Made by a program: the position numbers and the translations under genes. Positions 1 through 9,831 of a stretch of DNA of 24,258 nucleotides are shown here, piece by piece (within the stretch, counting starts at the first letter, position 1; each line of letters opens with the position of its first letter). This DNA is from Bacteroidota bacterium. Lineage in GTDB: Bacteria; Bacteroidota; Bacteroidia; Chitinophagales; Chitinophagaceae. The notes beneath the pieces were generated by a model that was given only the letters and a program-made list of their open reading frames with translations, was not told the DNA's origin and made no database searches. The DNA is taken from contig JAURLW010000063.1 in assembly GCA_030831005.1 (NCBI GenBank), positions 1-24,258 of the forward strand. The letters run 5' to 3'.

Positions 1-338
1 GGAATTATGAGATTTTCATCCTGAATTTGTTCATTGTCGTAAAATAAAATATCAATATCAATTATTCTTGCACCCCATTTTACAGATCGGATTCTACCCA
101 TTTGCTGTTCAATCTTTAGCAAGGATTGTAATAAATTAGATGCCGAAAGTGGAGTCTCCACTAACAATACTTGATTTAAGAAAGGATCTTGATCTTCTTT
201 ACCCCATGCATCGCTTTTGTATATAGAAGATTGCACCTGAATGGGTCCAATTAATTGTTGAATGTGATCAGCAGCATTAGCAAGAAGCGCTTTGGATTGC
301 CCCATATTGCTGCCCAAGAGTAAATAGGCTAAAGCCAT
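1..338 (-). CDS. folK: 2-amino-4-hydroxy-6-hydroxymethyldihydropteridine diphosphokinase (FolK/HPPK), 3' end cut by window edge
   Basis: This enzyme transfers pyrophosphate from ATP to 6-hydroxymethyl-7,8-dihydropterin in cytoplasmic folate synthesis. The first 112 residues are visible; the rest lies beyond base 1. Near the N-terminus is the HPPK glycine loop (GSNMG, residues 9-13). Residues 82-96 hold the family signature with R82, W88 G89 and R91, followed by the two metal-binding aspartates D94 and D96 in IIDIDIL. The ATG at 338 is the only possible start: the frame upstream reaches a TAA within seven codons and contains no other start codon. The gene is divergent from sppA across about 90 bases. 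The family assignment rests on these motifs; nothing can be said about the missing C-terminus. Confidence 0.93.
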   Translation of the reverse strand, partial: MALAYLLLGSNMGQSKALLANAADHIQQLIGPIQVQSSIYKSDAWGKEDQDPFLNQVLLVETPLSASNLLQSLLKIEQQMGRIRSVKWGARIIDIDILFYDNEQIQDENLII

Positions 339-407
339 AAATGAAGGCTTAAAATGTTAAATAAAATAAGTAGTAGTCAAAAATATACAAAGCATTTTAT
401 TTATGTG

Positions 408-415
408 TATTTTTG
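408..415 (+). promoter_or_regulatory. Putative -7 box of the sppA-sdaA-kdsA operon
   Basis: TATTTTTG fits the Bacteroidota consensus TAnnTTTG. It sits 15 bases upstream of the ATG at 431, which would leave a short leader. No clear TTG -33 element is visible at the expected distance, so this is a moderate call. The box overlaps the alternative TTG start at 413 and so argues against that start. Confidence 0.4.
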
Positions 416-430
416 AAAAAAAATAATAAA

Positions 431-2209
431 ATGAAGCAGTTTTTCAAAATGTTCTTTGCCTCTTTATTCGCAATGATTGTTGCGGGTATACTCGTATTTG
501 GTGTATTAATTGGATTTTTAATTTCAGCTGTGTCTGATGCTACTAGTGAAAAAGAAGTTGCTGTTAAAGAAAATTCTGTTTTGGTTATTGATTTATCGTC
601 TGTAATTAGAGAACGTAGTCAGAAATCAAGTTTTTCCTTTATGTCTGATGATGAAGGATTTAATTTTGGTTTAAGTGAATTTAATCAAGCCATTTCATTT
701 GCTCAAAACGATAAACAAATACTCGGTATTTTAATTAAAACCAATGGCGCTAGCTTGGGCTGGGCAACTGCTCAAAAAATGAGAGCTAGCTTAGTCAACT
801 TTAAAAAGTCAAAAAAGTTTATTTATGCTTATGGTGATGGTATTTCGCAAGGCGATTATTATTTAGCTTCTGTTGCTGATTCTATCTTTATTAATCCTGT
901 TGGATCTGTCGAGATTAAAGGATTGGCTTCTTCATTGATGTTCTTTAAAGGCACATTAGATAAACTTGGAGTAACACCAGAAATATTTTATGCAGGACAA
1001 TTTAAAAGTGCTACGGAGCCTTTTAGAGCAACTAAAATGAGTGATCCTAATCGTTTGCAATTAGCAACCATTCAAAACCATTTATGGAATATCTATACTC
1101 AAGATGTAGCTTCTTCTAGAAATTTAACTCCAGCTACCATAAATTCTATTGCCGTAAATGCTCAAGCACAAAATGCTCAAGATGCCCTTAATTTGAAATT
1201 GGTAGATCGTTTATACTATTGGGATGAAGTAGAAACTTTGATTATGAAAAAAACGAAGGCTGCTGATTTGAAATCTATTCAATACTTAAATATGAATGAT
1301 TATGTTAGTCAATTAGATTTTGATGTATCTGAAAGTTCAAATAAAATTGCTGTATTATATGCTGAAGGCGAAATTGTTGATGGCAAGCAAACTGATGAAA
1401 ATAAAGTAGCGTCTACGACCATGGTTGAAGAGATTAGAAAAATTGCCAATAATGATAAAATAAAAGCGGTTGTTTTACGTGTCAATTCACCAGGAGGTTC
1501 TGCTTTGGCTTCAGAAATTATGTTGCGTGAGTTACAATTGCTTAAAAAGAAAAAACCATTAATTGTTTCAATGGGCGATGTAGCCGCTTCTGGTGGTTAT
1601 TATATTGCTAGTTATGGTGATAGTGTTTTTGCTCAACCAAGCACTATTACAGGAAGTATAGGAGTTTTTAGCATGATGTTTAATATTGAAAAATTATTGA
1701 CAGATAAATTAGGAGTTACTTTAGATGCTGAAAAAAATGCCCCAATGGCTGATTTCCCAAATGCTACCAGACAGTTTACTGATAAAGAACGCGCTATAAT
1801 GCAACAAAGTGTAGATCAAATATATTCTATATTCAAAACTCGCGTTGCAACTGGAAGAAATATCCCAATGCAGCTTGTGGATTCTATAGCTCAGGGTAGA
1901 GTATGGACAGGAGTTGATGCATTACGTCTTCACTTAATAGATGCTTATGGCGATTTAGATAGAGCTTTGGCTTCTGCTGCTGCAATGGCACATGTAAAGG
2001 ACTATAGAGTGGTGAATTATCCTGCCCCTGTTGATAAATTTGAACTATTTTTACAAAAATTCAAAGGTGCAAATGCTTCAGCTATTGCAAAATCGTATAT
2101 GCAAGAGCAAATGAGCACTGAATTTATTTGGTTGAAGAAAATACAACAGTTAAAACAAATACAAGGTAAAGCTCAAATGCTAATGCCTTTTCAATTAACT
2201 ATTCAATAA
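431..2209 (+). CDS. sppA: Signal peptide peptidase SppA, 67K type
   Basis: Membrane-anchored serine protease that degrades signal peptides left behind after secretion. At 592 residues it has the long, duplicated SppA form. One hydrophobic segment (about residues 8-32) anchors it in the inner membrane, followed by two ClpP-like domains. The Ser/Lys dyad is intact by position: K192 in [10 protein letters not shown] of the N-terminal half, and S387 in [11 protein letters not shown] of the C-terminal half. A TTG at 413 in the same frame would add MKKNNK. I prefer the ATG at 431 because its upstream bases are A-rich, as is usual here, and the TTG lies inside a likely promoter box. It is first in a tight run with sdaA (7-base gap) and kdsA. 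Confidence 0.95.
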   Translation: MKQFFKMFFASLFAMIVAGILVFGVLIGFLISAVSDATSEKEVAVKENSVLVIDLSSVIRERSQKSSFSFMSDDEGFNFGLSEFNQAISFAQNDKQILGILIKTNGASLGWATAQKMRASLVNFKKSKKFIYAYGDGISQGDYYLASVADSIFINPVGSVEIKGLASSLMFFKGTLDKLGVTPEIFYAGQFKSATEPFRATKMSDPNRLQLATIQNHLWNIYTQDVASSRNLTPATINSIAVNAQAQNAQDALNLKLVDRLYYWDEVETLIMKKTKAADLKSIQYLNMNDYVSQLDFDVSESSNKIAVLYAEGEIVDGKQTDENKVASTTMVEEIRKIANNDKIKAVVLRVNSPGGSALASEIMLRELQLLKKKKPLIVSMGDVAASGGYYIASYGDSVFAQPSTITGSIGVFSMMFNIEKLLTDKLGVTLDAEKNAPMADFPNATRQFTDKERAIMQQSVDQIYSIFKTRVATGRNIPMQLVDSIAQGRVWTGVDALRLHLIDAYGDLDRALASAAAMAHVKDYRVVNYPAPVDKFELFLQKFKGANASAIAKSYMQEQMSTEFIWLKKIQQLKQIQGKAQMLMPFQLTIQ

Positions 2210-2216
2210 GTCCTCA

Positions 2217-3641
2217 GTGAGCGAATCTATTTCTTTATTTGATATTTTTAAAATAGGAGTTGGTCCTAGTAGTTCCCATACCTTAGGTCCTTGGAGAGCA
2301 GCTATGCAATTCCTGGAGCAAGTACAAAGTCAATATGCTATAAAAGATATTGTTCATGTAAGAGTGCTCTTATACGGATCATTAGCCAAAACAGGTAAGG
2401 GACATGGCACTGATGTAGCCGTGTTACTCGGTTTATGCAATGAAGATCCTGTAACTTTTGATGTCAATAAAATAGATAGTACCATTCAAGAAATTGAGCA
2501 AAGCAAACAATTACTTATAGGCAAAAGTCACACCATTCCATTTGTAATTGAGGAAGACGTAGTCTTCTTGATGAATGAGAGTTTGCCTTTTCATCCCAAT
2601 GCATTAACTTTTTTATGCACCTTTAACAATGGAGAGGAAATAGCTCAAACCTATTATTCTATTGGTGGTGGGTTTGTAGTTCAGGAGCAAGAAGAAGATA
2701 AAAAATCATCTGATCTTGAATTGCATTTTCCATTTGATACGGCAAAAGATTTATTACATTGGTGTATAAAAACAGGTTTGCCCATATCTGAAATAGTAGC
2801 TGAAAATGAAACAGCTTGGCGTACTGAAGCGCTTACTAAAGAGGGAGCGCTAAAAATATATCAAGTAATGCGTGATTGCATTTATAGAGGTTGTCATATT
2901 AGTGGTGAATTACCGGGTGGATTGCACGTAGAACGAAGAGCTGCAAAATTAAATACTACATTAATAAAAGATAGAGCGTATAGTAATTATGAAGAATGGA
3001 TAACTCAAATTGCTAAAGGTGGCAATTCATTTAAATATACCTTAGATTGGGTTAGTTGTTTTGCTTTAGCTGTAAATGAAGAAAATGCATCTTTTAGTAG
3101 GGTAGTTACAGCACCTACAAATGGGGCTGCAGGTGTTGTTCCAGCTGTGCTACATTATTTTATTAGCTTTTGTGATGGATTTAACGAACAAAAAATTATT
3201 CAATTTTTATTAACTGCTTCTGCTATTGGAGCTATCTTTAAAAAAGGAGCTACATTGTCTGCTGCCATGGGTGGTTGTCAAGCTGAAATAGGCGTATCTT
3301 CTTCTATGGCTGCTGCGGCACTCACCGAAGTATTAGGGGGTAGTGTAAGACAATGTTTAATGGCTGCAGAAATAGCTATGGAACATCATCTTGGACTAAC
3401 CTGCGATCCAGTGGCAGGTCTCGTACAAGTGCCTTGTATCGAACGTAATACGATGGGGGCTATTAAAGCGATAACTGCTTCTCAATTGGCATTACAAAGC
3501 AATCCAGATAATGCAAAAGTATCTTTAGATGCTGTTGTCAAAACCATGTGGGAAACAGCGCTAGATATGAATCATAAATATAAAGAAACAGCTGAAGGCG
3601 GTTTAGCAACTAATATTCCAATCAGCTTAAGTGAATGCTAA
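2217..3641 (+). CDS. sdaA: L-serine ammonia-lyase (L-serine dehydratase), single-chain iron-sulfur type
   Basis: Converts L-serine to pyruvate and ammonia using a [4Fe-4S] cluster rather than PLP. The beta domain comes first, with the GVGPSSSHT signature at residues 14-22; the alpha domain follows. Three cluster cysteines are visible: C354 (GGCQAEIG), C396 (LTCDPVAGL) and C407 (VPCIERN), 42 and 11 residues apart, the same spacing I recall for the Legionella pneumophila enzyme. The final residue is C474. In the Legionella structure the C-terminal cysteine caps the fourth iron ('tail-in-mouth') and is displaced by substrate. The start is GTG at 2217: the next in-frame ATG (2304) would remove the conserved GPSSSHT motif. 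It lies 7 bases after sppA and 12 before kdsA, so co-transcription is likely. Confidence 0.95.
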   Translation: MSESISLFDIFKIGVGPSSSHTLGPWRAAMQFLEQVQSQYAIKDIVHVRVLLYGSLAKTGKGHGTDVAVLLGLCNEDPVTFDVNKIDSTIQEIEQSKQLLIGKSHTIPFVIEEDVVFLMNESLPFHPNALTFLCTFNNGEEIAQTYYSIGGGFVVQEQEEDKKSSDLELHFPFDTAKDLLHWCIKTGLPISEIVAENETAWRTEALTKEGALKIYQVMRDCIYRGCHISGELPGGLHVERRAAKLNTTLIKDRAYSNYEEWITQIAKGGNSFKYTLDWVSCFALAVNEENASFSRVVTAPTNGAAGVVPAVLHYFISFCDGFNEQKIIQFLLTASAIGAIFKKGATLSAAMGGCQAEIGVSSSMAAAALTEVLGGSVRQCLMAAEIAMEHHLGLTCDPVAGLVQVPCIERNTMGAIKAITASQLALQSNPDNAKVSLDAVVKTMWETALDMNHKYKETAEGGLATNIPISLSEC

Positions 3642-3653
3642 AATAAATTATAC

Positions 3654-4457
3654 ATGCTACCAAAATTATTAAACTCCTCATCAGATAATTTCTTCGTACT
3701 TGCAGGACCTTGCGTTATTGAAGGCGAAGAGATTGTGATGCAAATTGCAGAACGACTAGTAAAAATTTGTTCTACTTATAATATTCCTTTAGTTTTTAAA
3801 GGTTCCTATAAAAAAGCAAATAGAACTCGAATAGATAGTTTTACGGGTATTGGTAATGAAGCTGCTTTAGCTATTTTAGCTAAAGTTAGAGACACTTTTA
3901 ATATCCCCGTTGTAACGGATATCCATACTGAAGAAGAAGCTGATTTGGCGGCTAAGTATGTTGATGTGTTACAAATTCCAGCTTTTCTATGCAGACAAAC
4001 AGATTTATTAGTTGCAGCGGCTAAAACTGGAAAAACAGTCAATGTAAAAAAAGGACAGTTTTCATCTCCAGCTTCAATGCAATTTGCTGTAGATAAAATA
4101 GTACAATCAGGAAATGATCAGGTAATGCTTACGGATAGGGGCACCATGTTTGGATATCAAGATTTGGTGGTAGATTATAGAAGTATTCCAATAATGCAAT
4201 CGTTTAAAGTGCCTGTAATAATGGATTGCACCCATTCTTTACAACAGCCTAATCAAACGAGTGGTGTAACAGGTGGCAATCCTCAGATGATTTCAACCAT
4301 AGCAAAAGCTGCTATAGCAGTAGGTGCTGACGGCTTATTTATTGAAACTCATCCAGATCCAGCTAATGCTAAATCAGATGGTGCTAATATGTTGCATTTA
4401 GATGAATTTGAACAATTGATGAAACAATTGGTTGCTATAAGAAAAGCTATTAGATAA
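3654..4457 (+). CDS. kdsA: 3-deoxy-8-phosphooctulonate synthase (KDO8P synthase)
   Basis: Condenses phosphoenolpyruvate with D-arabinose 5-phosphate to give Kdo 8-phosphate, the precursor of the Kdo in lipopolysaccharide. The 267-residue length is typical. The KANR motif that separates Kdo8P synthases from DAHP synthases is at residues 54-57. C20 in the strand FFVLAGPCVIEG, with H194, E231 and D242, makes the full metal set of the metal-dependent (Aquifex-like) class; the Escherichia coli enzyme has Asn at the cysteine position. It is last in the sppA-sdaA-kdsA run and is followed two bases later by the terminator A-tract. The acceptor sugar cannot be proved from sequence, but KANR makes Kdo8P far more likely than DAHP. 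Confidence 0.96.
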   Translation: MLPKLLNSSSDNFFVLAGPCVIEGEEIVMQIAERLVKICSTYNIPLVFKGSYKKANRTRIDSFTGIGNEAALAILAKVRDTFNIPVVTDIHTEEEADLAAKYVDVLQIPAFLCRQTDLLVAAAKTGKTVNVKKGQFSSPASMQFAVDKIVQSGNDQVMLTDRGTMFGYQDLVVDYRSIPIMQSFKVPVIMDCTHSLQQPNQTSGVTGGNPQMISTIAKAAIAVGADGLFIETHPDPANAKSDGANMLHLDEFEQLMKQLVAIRKAIR

Positions 4458-4489
4458 AAAAAGGGATTCTTTTGAATCCCATTTTTTTA
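4458..4489. terminator. Bidirectional hairpin terminator between kdsA and mutS
   Basis: GGGATTC (4463-4469), a TTTT loop and GAATCCC (4474-4480) form a 7-bp stem, with an A-tract on the left and a T-tract on the right, so it can terminate both strands. The mutS stop codon (complement of 4487-4489) lies at the end of the T-tract. Confidence 0.85.
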
Positions 4490-7102
4490 TTTATAATTTT
4501 TTACAATTTCTTTGAGCTCATTCAATTTCATCAGTGCTTCTACGGGAGTTAACGTATTGATATCTAAAGCATCTAAAACTGCTTGTATGGCTCTTAAGTC
4601 GCTACTTAATCCATCAAAAATATTTAATTGAAACTGCGGAGCTTTCGTAACTTGATTTACTTTTTCTTGTATGCTCGTAGCTTGGCCATGTTTTTCTTCT
4701 AATGATTTAAGAAGGGCATCGGCTCTATCGGTTAATGATTTGGGCATACCTGCCATTTTAGCTACCTGTATACCAAAACTATGACGACTTCCACCTTTTG
4801 CTAATTTTCTTAAAAAAACTACTTTATTGCCAACTTCTTTATGGGTGATATGATAATTTTGAATGCGTTCAAATTGATTTTCTAATTCAATTAATTCATG
4901 ATAATGAGTTGCAAATAAGGTTTTAGGTTTATGCTCTGATTGATGCAAAAACTCTACTATCGACCATGCGATAGATATTCCATCGTATGTACTTGTACCG
5001 CGACCAATTTCATCTAATAATAATAAACTTCTTGAAGAAATGGAATTGATGATACTAGCTGTTTCATTCATTTCCACCATAAAAGTACTTTCTCCACCAC
5101 TTAGATTATCGGATGCACCAACACGGGTAAAGATTTTATCGGTTAGACTGATAATTGCTTTTGAAGCGGGCACAAAGGCGCCCATATGTGCCATTATGGT
5201 AATTAATGCCGTCTGACGTAAAAGAGCGGATTTACCACTCATATTGGGTCCGGTAAGGATGATGATTTGTTGTTGCTCTTTATCTAATAGGATATCATTA
5301 CTTACATAATGTTCTCCAGGAGCCAAATGTTGTTCTATTACAGGATGTCTACCATCAGTGATGGAAATAGCGTCTTTTTCGGAAAGTATAGGTTTACAAT
5401 ATTGGTATTGAACAGCTTGCTGAGCAAAACAAGCTAAACAGTCTAATTGAGCTATAACCTGAGCATTAGTTTGTATAGCCTGTATAGATGGTTCTATAGA
5501 AGCAATGAGCTCATTGAATAGTTGGGCTTCAATGGCATTGATTTTATCTTCAGCACCTAAAATTTGTTCTTCGTATTTTTTCAGTTCAGGGGTGATATAA
5601 CGCTCTGCACCTGTTAAGGTTTGTTTTCTAATCCAGCTAGCAGGTACTTTATCTTTATGTGCATGAGTAACTTCTAAATAGTAGCCATATACATTATTAA
5701 AACCAATCTTTAAGGAACTTATACCGGTATGAAGAATTTCCTCTTCTTGAATTTTTTGTAAAAAAGATTTGCCATCTTTTGAAATTGATCTTAATTGATC
5801 TAGTTCTTCACTAATACCAGCTTTTATATAATTTCCTTTTGATTGTAATGCAGGTGCATCTTCATCAATATGACTATTAATTCGATCTTGCACATTTTCC
5901 AATGGGTCGATCAAAGAAATTAATGGTTGTAATGCCTGCTCATTAGTTGTTTTTAATAATTCAGCAATTTGCGCTACCTGATGAAGTCCTCTGCTTAATG
6001 CAAATAACTCACGTGGATTAATTTTACGAATAGGAATCTTACCCAATAAGCGTTCAATATCTCCAATTTGTTTTAAAGCCAAACGTAATGCTGCGGCATT
6101 ATCGATGGAATCTATAAAATAGGAAACAATATGCTGACGGGCTTCAATCTTCTTTTTGTCAGTTAATGGAAAAATCAACCATCTTTTAATCAAGCGAGCA
6201 CCCATAGGTGTAAGGGTAGCATCAATACTCTTTAATAAACTGTGTGCTTGCTCATCACCATTATGTAATAATTCTAAATTTCTAATGGTAAATCGATCCA
6301 TCCATAAAAAATCATTGTTAATGATTCTATTAATGGTGCTAATATGTTGTAATCGATTATGCTCGGTATCTTTTAAATAATGCAAGGCAGCACCTGCAGC
6401 AATCGTTGCTGCTGGTAAATCATGCAAACCAAAACCCTTTAAAGATTGCGTTTGAAAATGCTGTAATAATAAATCTTGGGTATAGTTTTCTTGGAAGATC
6501 CAATCTTCTAATCCAAATGTATATACATGAGCATCTATTTGCTCTTTAAAATAGCGTACTTTAGATTTTGCCATTACCACTTCTGCTGCCTGAAAACTTT
6601 GTAATAGTTTATCTATATATGCCTCTGTACCTTGAGCAGCATAAAATTCGCCAGTGCTAATATCTAGAAATGCAGCACCACTTGTATCGCCATTTAAATA
6701 GATTGCCGAAAGAAAATTATTTTGTTTGTTGTCGAGTAATTTATCATTAGTTGCTACACCTGGTGTAACTAATTCTGTAACCCCTCTTTTTACTATACCT
6801 TTAGCTTGTTTTGGGTCTTCAAGTTGGTCGCAAATAGCAACACGATAACCAGCTTTGACTAATTTATGTAAATACGTATCTAAAGAGTGGTGAGGAAAGC
6901 CTGCAAGTTCTATGCTAGATGCTGACCCATTGGCTCTTTTTGTAAGTGTAATACCTAATACTTTTGAAGCTATAATAGCATCATCTGAAAAGGTCTCGTA
7001 AAAGTCGCCAACTCTAAAAAGTAATACAGCATCAGGATATTTTGTTTTAATCTCCCGATGTTGTTTCATTAAGGGTGTTTCTGCAATTTCTTTCTTTGTC
7101 AA
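4487..7102 (-). CDS. mutS: DNA mismatch repair protein MutS
   Basis: ATPase that recognises mismatches and starts repair with MutL. All expected parts are present over 871 residues. The mismatch-reading Phe-x-Glu is F34/E36 in GDFYETF. The Walker A motif GPNMSGKS lies near residues 617-624. A Walker B and signature segment (LLLLDEIGRGTST) lies near 690-703, followed by the TH-H segment FATHYHELIELE. The start is TTG at 7102. The first in-frame ATG is codon 12 (7069), but the preceding residues with TPLMKQ look like the usual MutS beginning, so TTG is preferred. The gene begins 11 bases after the M1 aminopeptidase stop and is probably co-transcribed with it. Confidence 0.97.
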   Translation of the reverse strand: MTKKEIAETPLMKQHREIKTKYPDAVLLFRVGDFYETFSDDAIIASKVLGITLTKRANGSASSIELAGFPHHSLDTYLHKLVKAGYRVAICDQLEDPKQAKGIVKRGVTELVTPGVATNDKLLDNKQNNFLSAIYLNGDTSGAAFLDISTGEFYAAQGTEAYIDKLLQSFQAAEVVMAKSKVRYFKEQIDAHVYTFGLEDWIFQENYTQDLLLQHFQTQSLKGFGLHDLPAATIAAGAALHYLKDTEHNRLQHISTINRIINNDFLWMDRFTIRNLELLHNGDEQAHSLLKSIDATLTPMGARLIKRWLIFPLTDKKKIEARQHIVSYFIDSIDNAAALRLALKQIGDIERLLGKIPIRKINPRELFALSRGLHQVAQIAELLKTTNEQALQPLISLIDPLENVQDRINSHIDEDAPALQSKGNYIKAGISEELDQLRSISKDGKSFLQKIQEEEILHTGISSLKIGFNNVYGYYLEVTHAHKDKVPASWIRKQTLTGAERYITPELKKYEEQILGAEDKINAIEAQLFNELIASIEPSIQAIQTNAQVIAQLDCLACFAQQAVQYQYCKPILSEKDAISITDGRHPVIEQHLAPGEHYVSNDILLDKEQQQIIILTGPNMSGKSALLRQTALITIMAHMGAFVPASKAIISLTDKIFTRVGASDNLSGGESTFMVEMNETASIINSISSRSLLLLDEIGRGTSTYDGISIAWSIVEFLHQSEHKPKTLFATHYHELIELENQFERIQNYHITHKEVGNKVVFLRKLAKGGSRHSFGIQVAKMAGMPKSLTDRADALLKSLEEKHGQATSIQEKVNQVTKAPQFQLNIFDGLSSDLRAIQAVLDALDINTLTPVEALMKLNELKEIVKNYK

Positions 7103-7113
7103 AACAGATTTTT

Positions 7114-8802
7114 TTATTCTACTTCAATTAAATAATTTTCCAATATACTTTCCCAGTCATCCATTAGATGATCTTCTGCAACACTCTTCCATTCGCTTGT
7201 GGGATACTTTGTTGTTGCATCTTTTTGATTGCTCAATATAATCGGTAAAGTAAAATTGGGCAAACAATTCCTAAAGCGATAACTAAATTTTCCATTTTCT
7301 AATTTAGTTTCTAGTTTAGGTATGTCAGTTGTACGAAGGTATTGATTAAAGAATGTTTTCACATTTGATTTGTCCATAATAGAACTAAGGGCTGATTCCC
7401 AATAAGATTCTAACTGATTTTCGGTAACGATTTGATGATAGAAGCTTTGATTCATCTTGCGTAAAGCTTGTTTGAATTGATCATCATTATTGATCATTTT
7501 TCTAATCATATGTACAATAGCTGCACCTTTAGTATAAATATCGCCACCTTCTTTATGAACTCCTTTTTCTGCTTGCACATTTTGTTCATTCTGAATCATT
7601 TCCCAGGTGCCAAGTGCATAGGCATTGGCACTTTCTTTATCCAATAAACATTCAGCAAATAGTGCTTCTGCATAGGTTGTCCATCCTTCATGAATCCAAT
7701 TATAAGCTACATCACTAGCGGTAATACTATTGCCAAACCACTCATGTGCACTTTCGTGAACAATGATAAAATCGAACTGTAAACCAAAACCAGTTTTACT
7801 TCTGTCTTTACCTAAATAACCCATTTGATACTGATTGCCATAGGCTACTGCGCTTTGATGTTCCATACCTAAAAATGGAGCTTCTACTAATTTGTAACCA
7901 TCTTCATAAAAAGGGTAGGGTCCCATCCAAGATTCAAAACAATGTAGCATCGGTTTAACAACTGTAAATTGTTTTCTAGCTGCTTGTTCATTGTTTTTCA
8001 ATACATAAAAACTTAAGGGTAAAATGCCTTTCTCTCCATGTAGGGTATCCGTCCATTTTACATAATCGCCAATATAAAAGGTAATATCATAATTGTTTAT
8101 GGGATTACTTACTGTAAAATAATTTTTGAAGAAAACCTTAATGCTCTGCTCATTACTAATAGGATCCGTTACAGTTACGGTATCATTAAGTTCGTGCTCG
8201 ATGCCATTTGAAACTACACTTAATTGATTGTTGCTTGGATTTATAGCCATACGGGCACCCCAATCAGGTTCATCACTTTGCAAGTCTTTACAAGGAAACC
8301 AGCAACTTGCTCCTTTGCCCTGACAAGCAACACTCACCCATGGTTTGTTGTTGATATCTTTTTTCCAAACGAATCCACCATCCCAAGGGGGATTTTTTGC
8401 TTCAGTAGGCTTGCCTTCATAATTAACAATCAGTTGTAGCGTATCTCCTTTTTTAAAGGATTGTTTTGCAAAATTGATCCAATATATATCTTGATCTCTT
8501 TTAAAGTCTAGCGCAATTGAATCTTTACTATTTCTCTTTTTACAGAATAGGGATGTGATTTTTAAGGGTTCTTGCAAATCTAACTGCAAACTATCACGAA
8601 TTGCATTTACAAGATTAAAGATTAATATTGTTTTTCCTTCAATAAAATGGTTTTCTATGTCTATGTCAACTTGCACATCGTAATGCAATACATTCCACCA
8701 ATTTCTTCCCATGCCGTTAGAACCCAATAAAGTATCTTTTTTGGTAAATGCAGCAGCTTGTGCAATATATAGAGAAAGGAATAGGATTAAAAGTTGTTTC
8801 AT
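7114..8802 (-). CDS. M1 family metallopeptidase (aminopeptidase), secreted
   Basis: Zinc aminopeptidase of the gluzincin M1 family, about 562 residues, probably periplasmic: residues 1-18 (MKQLLILFLSLYIAQAAA) form a signal peptide. The zinc site is complete: HESAH at 349-353, with the third ligand E372 nineteen residues after the second histidine. The substrate-binding GMEN motif appears as GMEH (312-315). The downstream YTKGA segment carries the likely catalytic Tyr. A TTG at 8841 would lengthen the protein, but it falls inside the terminator hairpin of the upstream FKBP gene and would hide the signal peptide, so the ATG at 8802 is chosen. The large C-terminal helical domain of PepN-type enzymes is absent. 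It precedes mutS by 11 bases; no functional link is evident. The substrate is unknown. Confidence 0.9.
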   Translation of the reverse strand: MKQLLILFLSLYIAQAAAFTKKDTLLGSNGMGRNWWNVLHYDVQVDIDIENHFIEGKTILIFNLVNAIRDSLQLDLQEPLKITSLFCKKRNSKDSIALDFKRDQDIYWINFAKQSFKKGDTLQLIVNYEGKPTEAKNPPWDGGFVWKKDINNKPWVSVACQGKGASCWFPCKDLQSDEPDWGARMAINPSNNQLSVVSNGIEHELNDTVTVTDPISNEQSIKVFFKNYFTVSNPINNYDITFYIGDYVKWTDTLHGEKGILPLSFYVLKNNEQAARKQFTVVKPMLHCFESWMGPYPFYEDGYKLVEAPFLGMEHQSAVAYGNQYQMGYLGKDRSKTGFGLQFDFIIVHESAHEWFGNSITASDVAYNWIHEGWTTYAEALFAECLLDKESANAYALGTWEMIQNEQNVQAEKGVHKEGGDIYTKGAAIVHMIRKMINNDDQFKQALRKMNQSFYHQIVTENQLESYWESALSSIMDKSNVKTFFNQYLRTTDIPKLETKLENGKFSYRFRNCLPNFTLPIILSNQKDATTKYPTSEWKSVAEDHLMDDWESILENYLIEVE

Positions 8803-8825
8803 AGGTTTGTTATCGATATAAAAAT

Positions 8826-8856
8826 AAAAAAACGCTTTCAAATGAAAGCGTTTTTA
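8826..8856 (-). terminator. Terminator after the nrnA-FKBP operon
   Basis: CGCTTTC (8833-8839) and GAAAGCG (8844-8850) pair around an AAAT loop. The A-tract at 8826-8832 gives the U-tract on the minus-strand transcript, 24 or so bases after the FKBP stop at 8877. A T-tract on the other side makes it symmetrical. It separates the FKBP operon from the aminopeptidase-mutS pair. Confidence 0.8.
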
Positions 8857-8876
8857 TTAATAAATAATTATTTCAA

Positions 8877-9809
8877 TTATTTAGCTTCTTCAATGTTTAC
8901 AACTTCTACATCGAATATTAAAACTGAATTAGCTGGAATTGCAGGAGATGGGCTTTGAGCACCATAAGCAATGTGAGAAGGAATAAACAATCTAGCCTTG
9001 CCACCTTTTTTTAATAATGCAATACCTTCGTCCCAACCTTTGATAACTTGACCTTGACCAAGCGTGAAGGTAAATGGTTGAACATGATTAAAAGTAGAAT
9101 CAACATTAGAGTCAAATTTCTTGCCATCTAAAGTAGTACCTGTATAATTTACCGTTACACTTTGTCCAGCTTTTGCATTTTCTCCAGCGCCTGGCATAGT
9201 GATTACATAATTTAAACCACTTGCAGATTTTTGAGCTGTGATATTATTTTTCTTCAAGTAATCTTCAATCAAAGTAGCATCAATAGTTTTTTGAGCAGTA
9301 GATTTTTTCTCGTTATCTGCTTTAGTTTGTGCTTCTGATTTAATAGACACCATTTGAACATAATATTCTAACATCATACCATCTTTCATCCAAGGAGCTA
9401 ATTGAGCGCCTCTTTTCTTGATAGAATCAATAGCTACCGTAAAAATAGCGCTGTCACCAACAGACATGTAGGTAAAGCCCTCAACAACATCCCCACTGAA
9501 TTGTGGTTTTTGTAATTGCAAAGGAACAGGATTGTTGTTATTCATTTTTCTTGAATCAAACAATACACTATCTCCAATTTTTGTGCTGATATGTACTTCT
9601 GCAAAATCACTAACGATAGCGTTTTTACCAGGCACATCTTTCACTAATTTATAAGAAACACCGCTAGGTAATTTAGTAAAACCAGCAGCAGCTTTTGGTG
9701 CAGCTGTAGTTTTCTTTACAGGAGCTTTAGGAGCAGTAACAGATTTTTTTACTTGAGCTTGAGCGTTTATTACGAATAAACCACAAGCAAGAATCAATAT
9801 TTTTTTCAT
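8877..9809 (-). CDS. FKBP-type peptidyl-prolyl cis-trans isomerase, periplasmic, two-domain
   Basis: Prolyl isomerase or chaperone for exported proteins, 310 residues. Residues 1-19 are a signal peptide (MKKILILACG followed by LFVINAQAQ), then a Lys/Ala/Pro-rich linker (20-42). The C-terminal FKBP domain (about 195-308) is canonical: NYTGTTLDGKKFDSN, GQVIKGWDEGIALLKKGGKARLFIPS and AYG. The N-terminal part (about 44-158) has the same order of elements in weaker form (SGVSYKLV, GDSVLFDS, GDVVEGFTYMSVGDSAIF) and looks like a degenerate FKBP fold. The linker between them is charged and helical. It lies 22 bases downstream of a paralog with the same architecture, so it probably arose by duplication. 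Isomerase activity is inferred for the C-terminal domain only. Confidence 0.92.
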   Translation of the reverse strand: MKKILILACGLFVINAQAQVKKSVTAPKAPVKKTTAAPKAAAGFTKLPSGVSYKLVKDVPGKNAIVSDFAEVHISTKIGDSVLFDSRKMNNNNPVPLQLQKPQFSGDVVEGFTYMSVGDSAIFTVAIDSIKKRGAQLAPWMKDGMMLEYYVQMVSIKSEAQTKADNEKKSTAQKTIDATLIEDYLKKNNITAQKSASGLNYVITMPGAGENAKAGQSVTVNYTGTTLDGKKFDSNVDSTFNHVQPFTFTLGQGQVIKGWDEGIALLKKGGKARLFIPSHIAYGAQSPSPAIPANSVLIFDVEVVNIEEAK

Positions 9810-9831
9810 GTAGATATTTTTTTAATTTATA

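Noticed and set aside
413..430. Upstream TTG start for sppA
   Set aside because: It lies inside a TATTTTTG promoter box, so the transcript would probably start after it. The ATG at 431 gives a normal N-terminal anchor.
8803..8841. Longer N-terminus for the M1 aminopeptidase from a TTG at 8841
   Set aside because: The TTG falls within the terminator hairpin of the upstream operon, and the extension would bury a clear signal peptide.
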